Assembly (NCBI GenBank): GCA_016617855.1 | Contig: JAECUM010027269.1 | Location: 1 to 64,000 of the forward strand | DNA: 64,000 nt | Direction of reading: 5' to 3' | Source of the DNA: Megalonaias nervosa | Taxonomy: Eukaryota > Mollusca > Bivalvia > Unionida > Unionidae | Part shown: positions 18,707-58,669 of the stretch, piece after piece | Numbering within the stretch: position 1 is the first letter of the stretch | How the letters are laid out: each line of letters begins with the position of its first letter | Notes under the pieces: generated by a model | The model's database searches: none | Told to the model about the DNA's origin: nothing | Seen by the model: the letters and a program-made list of their open reading frames with translations, nothing else | Translations under genes and position numbers: made by a program

Positions 18707-19822
18707 CTAGGTAACTAATTGAGGAGTTTCACATACAAATTCCAAGCACCACCAGTATAACGCTCTGGTTAAATTTTTATCAGATGCTTCCAGCAGAAAT
18801 GTTTCTTCCGCATCTTTATTTATTATGACGGATACAACTCCAGAAAAAGTATCGATTGAATGACGCCATGGAAATGTAGTAAATATACTGAATTTTGCTA
18901 TGCTAAATATAGACAGCCTGTATACGCCAGTGACTTCTGCGGTGTGTTTGAGATTATTATCTTGCAGTGTCCATACCCCTAATCCTGATGCTACTGTGTA
19001 TACTACGTTGAAGATCTGCTTGTGAGGCATTCCAGCAAGTAACTTTGTTACTAGATTCGTTTTTTCAATGATATTAGGAATTCCACTAACAATATCGTTG
19101 ATTTTCATATTAATGTCGGTAAGTTTTATGTCAACGACTGGTGGAGTTCCAAAAAATTCGTTAATAACTCTGTTTACATTTCTACGAAAATTTAGAATTG
19201 TTTGTACATGATTAATATATTCAGTTCTAAATGTAGCAATCCCGTCATTGATTGTCGTTAACGAAGTCGTTATTGGAATTTCCCTATCGTCGACGTATTT
19301 CTTCGTTGCAGCGTCGAAATCTGTTTCTGGTGTTCTGAGATTATTAATACCATTATTATTCATGTCGAGAAATGCACGCATTATACCACCGCGCACCGAC
19401 ACGTACTTGGATTCTTGATCATCGACGTATTTTTTTGTTGCTACGTCTGTATCTGCGATTGGATCTCCAAGATACGTAATTTTTCTTCTTGACATAATAA
19501 TGTCACCGGTAAATACATCACCAGTTTTCTTAACATAGTCGTTAACCGATTTACCGGAATCCTGTATTTTACCCTGGTCAGTGAAAGTAACGATATTATT
19601 AACAACCGCGTTGGGAATTTGTATAAGTACATCTGGTAGTTGTATATTACTCGTTTTTAATCGTCCTTGTTTATCCTGAAAAACGACGACTTCATTTTGA
19701 TCCACACTTGTGATATTTAATAAATCATCGATTTCATTTCTGAGCTGATCAAGAGTTGCATATTTAGATAAATCGATCTTCTCCTTATCTTTACGAGTAG
19801 ATCTTCCATAAATATCTACCAT
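18707..19822 (-). CDS. Fibre-like protein with phage tail-fibre repeats
   Basis: The ATG at 19822 (MVDIYGRSTRK) is chosen because the outer copy conserves this start and the longer frame upstream overlaps the protease. 371 residues. Two repeats end in ATKKYVDD (one VATKKYVDD, one AATKKYVDD), each preceded by a GD-I-M or LDMNNNGINNL block. This is the short repeat typical of trimeric phage tail fibres. A probable coiled-coil stalk (about 180-260) and a C-terminal beta-rich head follow. It probably binds the host cell from the capsid vertex, as the neighbouring penton-like gene suggests (inference). The frame is intact. Confidence 0.7.
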   Translation of the reverse strand: MVDIYGRSTRKDKEKIDLSKYATLDQLRNEIDDLLNITSVDQNEVVVFQDKQGRLKTSNIQLPDVLIQIPNAVVNNIVTFTDQGKIQDSGKSVNDYVKKTGDVFTGDIIMSRRKITYLGDPIADTDVATKKYVDDQESKYVSVRGGIMRAFLDMNNNGINNLRTPETDFDAATKKYVDDREIPITTSLTTINDGIATFRTEYINHVQTILNFRRNVNRVINEFFGTPPVVDIKLTDINMKINDIVSGIPNIIEKTNLVTKLLAGMPHKQIFNVVYTVASGLGVWTLQDNNLKHTAEVTGVYRLSIFSIAKFSIFTTFPWRHSIDTFSGVVSVIINKDAEETFLLEASDKNLTRALYWWCLEFVCETPQLVT

Positions 19823-19841
19823 TATATTTACTGATGTCAGT

Positions 19842-20246
19842 TTAAGTGTTATGACGTAGTGTAGTGAACGCGTGCACGACTTTATGAGGCGGTGCTGTTG
19901 ATTTTGATACAGCATCAAGCTCAGCGAGGGTTTCACGACCGCATATTGGAGGATCCGCTATTTTTTGTGTTGGTAGCGTTGAATACCAGATTGGAATATC
20001 ACCGGTAACGTACTTCAAAAATTCTTTTGGTGGTGCTAATCCATACGAATCGAAATAAATAATTCCACGTGGATCAATTGCATATCCTACCCAGTGCATG
20101 CCTGGGCCAGAGTTTTTATCGAGATTAATAATACCGGTTTCAATATTGTTTGTTTTTTTTTTTGGTAATTGATCGCGCATAAAAACACCTCTGAAATTTT
20201 TTATTTTTAATTGCTTAGCAGCATTAAGTAAATCAAAATTGGACAT
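19842..20246 (-). CDS. Adenain-like maturation cysteine protease
   Basis: The start MSNFDLLNAAKQ at 20246 is conserved in the outer copy. 134 residues, shorter than adenovirus protease (about 200). The triad is readable as H51 (GPGMHWVGY), D66 (YFDSYG) and C102 (PPICGRE), with Q94 as oxyanion residue. It is a C5/C48-class peptidase that cleaves capsid precursors, a hallmark of Polintons and adintoviruses. An A11 run on the coding strand stays in frame. It lies 8 bases after the minor capsid gene and 19 before the fibre-like gene, in one - strand series. Confidence 0.9.
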   Translation of the reverse strand: MSNFDLLNAAKQLKIKNFRGVFMRDQLPKKKTNNIETGIINLDKNSGPGMHWVGYAIDPRGIIYFDSYGLAPPKEFLKYVTGDIPIWYSTLPTQKIADPPICGRETLAELDAVSKSTAPPHKVVHAFTTLRHNT

Positions 20247-20254
20247 GGGTGTTA

Positions 20255-20752
20255 TTAGTAAACTGTCCCGGGAAGTCTTAGACCCTTTCCGTATGAATAC
20301 GGGGTCCCTGGTAATCTTAGACCCTTTCCGTACCACGAATACGGGGTCCCTGGTAATCTTAGACCCTTTCCTTTTTTTTTGATTCCTTGTCCGGTTGCTT
20401 TCTTTAACGCCATTCCAGCAGCAGTTCCAACAGCACCTAGCGCAGCTGCCTTTGCAACAGCTGGGGCTGCAGCTGCTATTAATGCTGGTATAGCTGCGAG
20501 AAGTGGAAATATACCACCCGATTTAGCGATGTTTTTGATGGCGCCCGCAGAAAGATTAAGTTTAACGCCTTTATTTGATTTTTTAGCATTATTGAAGTTT
20601 TTGAACTGACGCTCGGTCAACGATAGTTTATTTGCACCGGTCATCTGTTCTCGCTTTAGCGATATTTTTATTCCACATTTATTTTTTTATGCTGATTGCA
20701 GCTTTTTAATCTGACCAGGAGTCAGACTTACACTAACGTGATGATATGACAT
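20255..20752 (-). CDS. Minor capsid protein, Ala-rich hydrophobic core, with an in-frame TAA after codon 21
   Basis: The ATG at 20752 (MSYHHVSVSLTPGQIKKLQ) is supported by the same start in the outer copy at 24226. TAA at 20687-20689 interrupts, and the same frame then continues (ATG at 20644) to 20255. The body has LSLTERQ, a GGIFPLLAAIPALIAAAAP hydrophobic segment, a basic KKATGQGIKKKGKG patch, and a triple repeat of GKGLRLPGTPY. This type resembles the internal pVI/pX-like or membrane-active proteins of adenovirus-related elements and may be cut by the neighbouring protease. A shorter protein from 20644 is possible. Confidence 0.75.
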
Positions 20753-20787
20753 TATTAATATTATGAACGATCTAATTACGTGTTTAT

Positions 20788-22164
20788 TTACATATTTTCT
20801 ACTGGGGCATCAATAACTCTCATTCGTCCACCAACACCTTCGAGTAACATCGATTTATCGCTGAGTATAACGGCTATTGCTCTGTAATTAGCAATAACTC
20901 CTATTGTCACACGAGCTCGAAAATGTATATCAACTACTGATTGTCTGGTTAAATCTAAATGTTCTAGTGAAAAGTAATAAATCGGATACAGCGTTGTAAA
21001 ATCTAGCTGCGATATTTGTAAACCAGTATCAATATTTTGATCACGTCCCATGAACGACATTAATCGATAATATGCACGTGCTACATGATTTTGATCGAAA
21101 TTCAGTAATATATCCTCGGATGGTTCTTGATGTCCATTTATCCTTAATGAAACCTCAGAAACACCGAGTTTGTCAAATATCATGTGACTATGTATTTGCG
21201 AGTTTACTCGTGCAACATTTTGAAACGTAATAAATATGTGTCGTGGTGCAGAAACACCCTGCTGAGAAGCTATCTGCCATGTAAATAAACCATCAATTGC
21301 ACTCTGAACAGCATATGTGGTCATTGTTAACCATGACAACGTTGATTTACCGCCTTGACTCATAAAAGATAACAACCGGTCTTCTTCAGATATTGACGGA
21401 GTCATCACTGGCATCCACAGGGAAAGTTTTGTTAGTATTACTTTACCAGCATCACCAATAGCTCTCCATAATGCATCATTATCATCGCCTTTTCGTACAA
21501 GTACAACCGTATGTTTGGCTCCGAAAATGACTTTTCTGACATTTCTACAGAATCCAAAAATATGTGACAGTGGAATTGCACATGAAAATCTTCTCCTATT
21601 ATCTCTTAACATTGATCGACGCGCTGCAAATCCTAAGTTGAAATCTGGTTTTGGAAAAGGTAGATCTTCAACAGCAGCAGCAGCAGGAGGAACAGCTCGA
21701 TTATTTGGCTGTCGAATAATATGATTTCTGCTATCAGGATGGTCAGAAGTATCCTTGACAAACATCATTGATGGACCAGCTGATCTTGAATAATCGTCGC
21801 TGTATCTTGCAAGGCCTAGTATTGTTGTAGCAACATCAACGTCTTTCTGGATTGATTCAATATTTTTTCCATCAATCATGTACGTAGCGCTGTCAAATAA
21901 CGCCATAATACCATTATTAACAAAACCAATCCTAATATCAGCGACGTATTCGACATCATTTGTCCTTATAATTTCACCTTCAAATTCGATAAATGCTTCA
22001 GCGGGTAAGAAATATCTACTTGTATCCCGAACCTGTAGTTCGATTCGTCCACGTTGATCTGGAATTCGTGCGTCGTAAGAATAATACTGATAATCGCGCA
22101 CAGACTCATCTTTGAGTACTGGTGCATCCATGTCAAACGCGGGGTCAGATATGCGCTTAAACAT
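20788..22164 (-). CDS. Major capsid protein (hexon-like, double jelly roll type)
   Basis: 458 residues, intact, start MFKRISDPAFDMD. The N-terminal block (IELQVRDTSRYFLPAEAFIEFEGEI) and GFVNNGIMALFDSATYMIDGKNIE are typical of Polinton/adintovirus hexon-like capsid proteins. It should trimerise into capsomers that tile the icosahedral shell. It carries few A runs and no breaks, unlike neighbours. A second, decayed copy lies at 24274-25624. Promoter or polyA signals are not evident. The gene is followed after 35 bases by the minor capsid gene. Confidence 0.9.
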   Translation of the reverse strand: MFKRISDPAFDMDAPVLKDESVRDYQYYSYDARIPDQRGRIELQVRDTSRYFLPAEAFIEFEGEIIRTNDVEYVADIRIGFVNNGIMALFDSATYMIDGKNIESIQKDVDVATTILGLARYSDDYSRSAGPSMMFVKDTSDHPDSRNHIIRQPNNRAVPPAAAAVEDLPFPKPDFNLGFAARRSMLRDNRRRFSCAIPLSHIFGFCRNVRKVIFGAKHTVVLVRKGDDNDALWRAIGDAGKVILTKLSLWMPVMTPSISEEDRLLSFMSQGGKSTLSWLTMTTYAVQSAIDGLFTWQIASQQGVSAPRHIFITFQNVARVNSQIHSHMIFDKLGVSEVSLRINGHQEPSEDILLNFDQNHVARAYYRLMSFMGRDQNIDTGLQISQLDFTTLYPIYYFSLEHLDLTRQSVVDIHFRARVTIGVIANYRAIAVILSDKSMLLEGVGGRMRVIDAPVENM

Positions 22165-22215
22165 CTTTATTATTATCGTCTTCGTCTAACTCGAAGACCA
22201 CTTCCCGCTATCAGA

Positions 22216-22659
22216 CTAGCGGTTATATTTTTTTTCCTTTTCCGACATCGGGATATCAGCTAACTCCGCTAGTTTTTGATTAGCTGCTTGATTTATTATT
22301 TTACTGACATTTGCTGGCATCACTTCAGTGCTAGCCAATTTCACAGGTTGAGGTCGGGTCGCTTGTGGTCTGCGTATTAATCGTGCTAGTCTATCTTTAA
22401 TTGCTGAGAATGCTTTGCTAGCAATATTACCAACAGCGCCTATACCTTTTTCACGAACAACATCAATAGCTTTCATTCCTAGTTGTTTTGCAATCGGTAT
22501 TGCTTTTGGGGCTATTCTTCTAAACAGACCCTGAACAATATCACCTAGTCCATCTCCGTAGGTCGTTTTGTATACTGGTAATCGAGAGTTTATTACCCTG
22601 ACCATGGTAGGTCCACGAGTATTGTGCATGATCATATTATTATTAAGTGACTTTATCAC
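22216..22659 (-). CDS. Internal or minor virion protein
   Basis: Up to 147 residues; starts at 22659, 22635 or 22629 are all possible. A Gly-rich amphipathic segment (GDGLGDIVQGLFRRIAP) and GIGAVGNIASKAF precede a basic RLARLIRRPQ patch and a charged tail. This layout resembles small DNA-binding or membrane-lytic core proteins (pX/pVI-like) of adenovirus-related elements, but sequence similarity is too weak for a firm name. It lies just upstream of the major capsid gene in the virion block. Frame intact. Confidence 0.65.
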   Translation of the reverse strand: MIKSLNNNMIMHNTRGPTMVRVINSRLPVYKTTYGDGLGDIVQGLFRRIAPKAIPIAKQLGMKAIDVVREKGIGAVGNIASKAFSAIKDRLARLIRRPQATRPQPVKLASTEVMPANVSKIINQAANQKLAELADIPMSEKEKKYNR

Positions 22660-22670
22660 TAATTACATAC

Positions 22671-23811
22671 TTAGTCACTATGATAATCATCGGCGATTTC
22701 ATTAATGAGGGATCGATATACATTAATATCCATAATACCGCCTGTAAATAATCGTTTGCAAAAATCAGCTACTTCATTAATGATTTCTGGGGAATTATTA
22801 CCAGCTCGTTTTCCTCCAATGAGAATTTCTAGTCGATCGACATCAGCAAGAACGTTATTGGGACAAGTAATAAAACCACTTCCTAGACCACTTCCAGTTG
22901 CGCCAGGATCGTCTTGAAATTCTTCTTCTTCTTCCTTACTTGTTGTTTGGGCTGGTTGTAGTTGTTGTGATCGTGGTAATTTAATCTGTGGTGATGATGG
23001 TAATTTTGGATAATCACGAAGTGATTGCTCAAATGGTTTTGGTGTTTTTTGTTGTCGTTGTTTTTGTATTCGTTTTTCTGTTTGTTGTTGTATATCTCGT
23101 ACTTTTCGTTCTATTTTAGAAGCCGGTGTTAATATTGGTGATAGTTCAAATTGTTGTGGTGATGATATTGGTGGTAATTCAAATGGTTTTGGAGATTGTT
23201 GCTTTTTATGTTTTGTTTTTTTTCTCCATTTCTTCTTGTTTTCTTAACTGTTTTAAATCATCGATTTCATTAATATAAAGCTTATATAATGGACCATCAG
23301 TTTTAATTCTTTCAACATCCATAACTGTGCGATATAATGCATCTTGCCATTGTTTATTGGTTTTAATATTCTTAGCGTGCTCAGGTTTCATTAATTTACT
23401 TCTTCGACTAAAACTATCCAAAGCAAAATCAGCTAATTGTTGTACGTTTTTAATATCAATAAGTAAATTAATAGCATTTTCATTAAATTTATCTAACATT
23501 TTTGGTTTAGGGACTGGTGCTTCAGCGTCTTCAGGCTGAGCAGCAGCTGGTTGAGCAGCTTGAATACGACCAGCAATATCAACAGGCAATGTTGCAAGAG
23601 CTCGTTGTGTTGCCTCAGTTGCTGCAACAATTTTCTTCGTTGGTTCGACAATCGGTTTAAATAATTTTTCTGTACCTTCTGTAAATTCCACCTGAGACTC
23701 TTGACGCGATTGTAGTTGTTGCTTAACAGAATCACGAACAGGTAGATATTTTTTAATTGCCTCTAGTCGCCCTCGAGCTAATTTAGCTGAGTGTGGTTCT
23801 CCAATACTCAT
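22671..23811 (-). CDS. Unrecognised virion-block protein, frame broken at an A8 run
   Basis: The ATG at 23811 (MSIGEPHSAKLARGR) opens 201 codons ending at 23206. After an A8 run (23216-23223) the next frame stays open to the TAA at 22671, about 180 more codons. It is rich in Gln, Pro and Lys (KPFELPPISSPQQFELSP), has an acidic KEEEEEF patch, and ends in a helical domain (LEILIGGKRAGNN, FCKRLFTGGIMD). One A fewer would give a protein near 380 residues. The first gene inside the right TIR; probably a scaffold or internal protein. No family is recognised. Confidence 0.65.
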
Positions 23812-23845
23812 TATTGATAATATCTATACTGGCTGTTTAATTTAT

Positions 23846-24040
23846 AGCAGCAGAGAGGGTGGACGACAAACGCGTAGTGACCAGCACTTGAAAAAAATCA
23901 GAAAAAATCTGGTCAATTAGAGAAGTTTTCATCATTAAGACAAAAACTTTTTTTTCAGTCTTCGTAAGAACCCTTAATTTAAAAAAATAAGGTCTCTACA
24001 ATTAAGCCAAAAAGTTGTAGGGTCCACCCTCTCTGCTGCT
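23846..24040. repeat. Right terminal inverted repeat
   Basis: Reverse complement of the left TIR (8224-8419). Starts AGCAGCAGAGAGGGTGGAC at 23846 and ends CCACCCTCTCTGCTGCT at 24040, directly before the second CCCGT (24041-24045). Confidence 0.93.
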
Positions 24041-24226
24041 CCCGTCTTTGATTTCCTAGCGTCATTTAAGTGTCTGAGCTGACACTCTGTCAGCGATAAT
24101 TTATTTGCGCCTTGCAACGCTGTTGATTTCACTAATATTTTTATTCCAGAATTCTTTCTTCGATGCTGATTGTAGCTTTTGAGTCTGACCAGGTATCAGT
24201 GTAACACTGATTTGTTGATATGACAT
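24041..24226 (-). pseudogene. Outer Maverick copy: N-terminal part of minor capsid gene
   Basis: The start at 24226 (MSYQQISVTL) and the following PGQTQKLQSA and GANKLSLTECQ match the intact gene at 20752. It continues up to the TIR boundary at 24041 and is completed at 7939-8223. A frame break lies near 24165. It has no stop at the codon where the inner copy has TAA. Confidence 0.85.
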
Positions 24227-24273
24227 TTATACAACATTACGTATGATTTAATTGTGGATCGCTTGCTATTGAA

Positions 24274-25624
24274 TTACATGTTTTCCATAGGTGCACCAAC
24301 GACCCTCATTCGTCCACAAACACCTTCAAGTTGCATTGTTTTGTCTGATAATATTACAGCGATTGCTCTACAACCACCAGCTGGTAATCGTGCTACACGA
24401 GATCGAAAATGTATGTCAAAGAAGGATTGTCTGAAATATTCCAAGTGTTCCAGTGAGAAATAATAGATCAGATATAAATAGATCGGATATAATGCTGTGA
24501 AATCCTGCTGAGATATCTGCAAACCAATAATCAACATTCTGATCACGCCCCATAAATGTCATCAAACGATGATACGCACGTGCAACATGATTGTTATCAA
24601 AATTCAATAACACTTCTTCGGATGGTTCTTGATGTCCATTTATTCTCAAAGAAACTTCACTAACCCCGAGCATGTCAAACACCATTTGTTTTGGCTCCTG
24701 TCAATCTCCTCGGGCATTATCCTGAAGCACTATGAATACATGATGTGGTGCTGAAACTCCCTGCTGTCATGCTACCTGCCATGTGAATAACCCAGCAGCA
24801 TTACTTTGAATACTGTCTGTGGTCATCGTCAACCATAACAGCGTTGATTTACCACCACTATCCATAAAAAGAGCAGCCGCTGTTCTTCAGTCAGCTATGG
24901 TGTAATTGTTGGCATCCACAATGAAAGTTTTGTCGGTCTTACTTTACCATTATCAACCCCGGCTGGATACCAGATTCCGTCGTTGTCGGTGGCTTTTCGA
25001 CCTAGTACCACCATGTGTTTAGCACCGAAGATAACTTTTCTGACGTTACGGCAGAATCCAAAGGTGTATGACAGTGGAATTGCACATGAAAATAATTCAT
25101 CACCGCTTAACATCGATCGACGTGCTGAGAATACCTGGTTGAAATTTTCATTCATCGATGCGAGTACAGTTCCAGCGGCGTTCATTGTTATGTTACGGTT
25201 CTTGGAGAGAACAGTGGTATCTTTGGCAAACATCATTGACGGACCACGAATAATCATCGCTGTATCGTGCTAACCCGAAAATCGTCGTAGCAACGTCGAT
25301 GCTTTCGACACATGATTCAGTATTTCTTCCGTCAGTCATGTATGTGGCATTGTTAAACTACGCTATAACACCATTATTAACAAAACCAACCCGATCTCCA
25401 ATTTCACACGCTGAATTATCTGATTTTAAAAGTTGACCTTCAATCACAATAAATGCCTCAGCGGGCAAAAAATATCTGCTTGTATCCTAAACTTGTAGTT
25501 CGATTCTTCCACGTGCGTCAGGTACTCGTGCATCATAAGAATAATACTGTTAATCACGCACCGATTCATCCTTGAGGACGGGCGCTTCCATGTCAAATGG
25601 GGGCTCAGATACACGCTTTAACAT
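24274..25624 (-). pseudogene. Outer Maverick copy: decayed major capsid gene
   Basis: Aligns along its length with the intact capsid gene at 20788-22164, from MLKRVSEP at 25624 to the final ENM at 24277. Several in-frame stops (near 25490, 25550 and 25357), a deletion near 24695 and other frameshifts break it. Recognisable stretches include FGFCRNVRKVIFGAKHMVV and LRINGHQEPSE. This is the rightmost trace of the outer copy. Confidence 0.93.
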
Positions 25625-26030
25625 ATTATTGTGTAATGAGAAAAAACCATGGACAGTAATTTTCGTTTCGTTATAGTTTATGTTTGATTTTAAATGTTAG
25701 CGGGCTTTTTAGCACTGGCTAACGTCTTAGTTTTTGGGTCACATGATTCGGCTTGGGTATAAATACGTGCCAACTGCGGCTGCAATTGTGGTGTATTATG
25801 CAGCGGTATTGTGTGAAGATGTTCCCTTCCAAGTGAAGCAGTATAACCACCCGCCGCAGCAAGCACATCTGGTCATAGTTCGCCGGACAAGACCGGGCAT
25901 GGCGCTACAAGGCTCGTCCAACAGACGTGGAAATCTTGCCACAATGCACATTTTAACTGAAGATATCTCTTCTCTCATCATTTCGCACTGTTTGCCTCTG
26001 TCTGCATCTTGATCGAGTAACGAGGCGCGA
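25625..26030. other. Unassigned sequence right of the outer copy
   Basis: Moderately GC-rich. Open frames of about 90-140 codons occur on both strands but show no domain. Nothing is recognised. Confidence 0.4.
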
Positions 26031-26034
26031 TCAA

Positions 26035-26300
26035 GTCTGCGACCCAGTTGACGACCCTGCGACCCAGTCGGCGACTCTGCGACCAAGTCAGCGACACAGT
26101 CGACGAATCGGCGACTCACTCTGCGACTCTGCCGACCAAGTCGGCGACCCTGTCGATGACTCAGCGACGCAGTCGGCGACTCAGCTACCAAGTCTGCGAC
26201 CCGGCGATCCAGCGACTCAGTCGACGACACAGTCGGCGATCACAGGACACCCAGTCGACGACTCAGCGACACAGCGACTCAGTCGGCGAGATGAATCAAG
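26035..26300. repeat. GC-rich tandem repeat, about 10/20 bp units
   Basis: Units of GACTCAGTCGGC / GACCCAGTCGAC type repeat about 25 times. The array is clearly richer in G+C and CpG than the surrounding AT-rich DNA. Confidence 0.85.
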
Positions 26301-26509
26301 GAATAAGGCTGGGTATCTCGCTGGGGTAGAAACCTGTCGCACTCTGGCCAACTTTGTTATAAGCCTTATTTTGACCTAATATATTTTGTCTGTTCAGCCT
26401 CCCACCCGACCCCTTCGTATAAACCTTATTTTGCCCGACTAACTGGTCTGCTGAGTCTCCCTGCTGCTCTGTCTTTCCACATTTCCCATTTTCCTGTATT
26501 TTGTCCCTT

Positions 26510-26514
<5 letters not shown>

Positions 26515-26576
<62 letters not shown>
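26515..26576. repeat. (GA)n microsatellite
   Basis: About 30 uninterrupted GA dinucleotides, 235 bases upstream of the selenoprotein K start. Frames through it (poly Leu-Ser or Arg-Glu) are artefacts. Confidence 0.97.
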
Positions 26577-26577
<1 letters not shown>

Positions 26578-26810
26578 CCGTCTGATAAAGACGGACTTTC
26601 TCGACCATGTAATTTCTCGAGAATGTGCGCATCAATGTGGAATTCAAGTTCATGAAATTTTCGGAGAAATGGCCTATTCCAAAATGAGGAGCAATTGCTA
26701 ATAGACTGGTTACCTATCTCTGTTATATATTTAAACAGTAGATACGAAAGGTCTGTGAACCAGACTAAATAGATACGGATTAAAGAAACCGGAAGTTATC
26801 GTCAGCAAAG

Positions 26811-57667
<30,857 letters not shown>

Positions 57668-58463
57668 ATGCCCAGACTGTTACTTGGACAGCAATAGTTC
57701 AAGGTCACAGACACTGGGCCATCTCCAAGGATTTTGTGTCTCATAAATTTTTATTGGTCTATCTTAAATTAAAATACTTCTGCAAGCTCGTTTTGAGATT
57801 TGATCTATATTTATAATACCAAGAATGTTTTCATGCCTATGTTGTGTCAAGTCTTTTATCTTAAAAACCTTTTGTTCATAAACTGTTTGTTAACAGTTGC
57901 TCTGTTAATGGGAGTAATATACAAGGAATTTTACAATGTCTCACACACTAGATAGATATTATTTTAATAAAAACATTTTTGGAGATTAGGATCTTGGGTC
58001 ACATGAAGTTGATTTTATCAATTTTAAAATGTTAAAAATATCTTAAAGAAGATTTATAGATACCTTGGGTGAAGGTAATCAAAATTTCATTTTCCTCCAA
58101 AAGTTATAATAATGCTGCCATTAGTTCCTGAAAAGTTTCATTTCACCTGCTTGTAACAGTTGATGATATTGCATATTCAGAATTCCATACTAAACAAGTA
58201 TAACATTAAGAACTATTTTCAGCATAGTCTTTATTTGAACATTAATTTCTGTTGGTCATGTGGATACTGCATTTAATTTTTTATTGTACAATATCTAGTT
58301 CCTGTAGGAGACTTAAATGCTTACAAGGTATACATTTTTGAAATTTGGAATTTAGGTTACTTTTTGCACTGAAAGCCATTTATATGTTATATGATCATTG
58401 TGAGAATACATGTATGAGACACAAAAGATGTCTATGCATTCTAACCAGTTACTTCATGAGTAA

Positions 58464-58517
58464 CATGATGAAGAGATGACTGAAAGCTTTGTAATAAAGT
58501 CAGGAATCTTGGATATT
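58464..58517 (+). promoter_or_regulatory. Candidate SECIS element in the SELENOK 3' UTR
   Basis: The order is helix strand AAGA, ATGA (58476-58479), CTGA, CTTT, loop GTAAT with AA at 58493-58494, AAAG, TCAG, GA (58504-58505), TCTT. This fits the SECIS pattern ATGA...AA...GA with pairing helices on both sides, although helix II is short and bulged and helix I is weak. It lies about 820 bases after the Sec codon. The loop also contains AATAAA, so it might instead be an early polyadenylation signal. Confidence 0.5.
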
Positions 58518-58653
58518 GATTGGTTTGCATAGCATCATTACTAATTTAACTAGTCAGGGATTATCTGAATATTGGCATGAAGAAAGATTCTGAATTTTGG
58601 GGGCACTTTGTAAGTGAAAAACTAAGAGAACATAATTTTTCCTTTTGATATTC

Positions 58654-58659
58654 AATAAA
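58654..58659 (+). terminator. Polyadenylation signal AATAAA, probable SELENOK 3' end
   Basis: AATAAA is followed by GTTTTGCTGTTTTATTT, a T/GT-rich downstream element, about 990 bases after the stop codon. Confidence 0.5.
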
Positions 58660-58669
58660 GTTTTGCTGT

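Larger units (their letters stand above)
8224..24040. mobile_element. Maverick/Polinton (adintovirus-like) element, about 15.8 kb
   Basis: Bounded by 195-196 bp inverted repeats starting AGCAGCAG and by a CCCGT duplication. It encodes the Polinton hallmark set: DDE integrase, B-family polymerase, HerA/FtsK-type packaging ATPase, adenain-like protease, double-jelly-roll-type major capsid and a penton-like protein. It also carries a PLA2 protein, an SF1 helicase, HNH domains and a fibre-like protein. Length and ends fit the family. Several frames are broken, so this copy as given may not be autonomous. Confidence 0.93.

Noticed and set aside
19823..19936. Longer N-terminus for the fibre-like protein
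   Set aside because: It overlaps the protease C-terminus, and the outer copy conserves the start at the position equivalent to 19822.
24274..25624. Second functional major capsid gene
   Set aside because: Several in-frame stops and frameshifts; it is a pseudogene of the outer copy.
25734..26230. Frames of 92 and 144 codons right of the outer copy
   Set aside because: Low-complexity Arg/Ser-rich coding from the GC-rich array and no recognisable domain.
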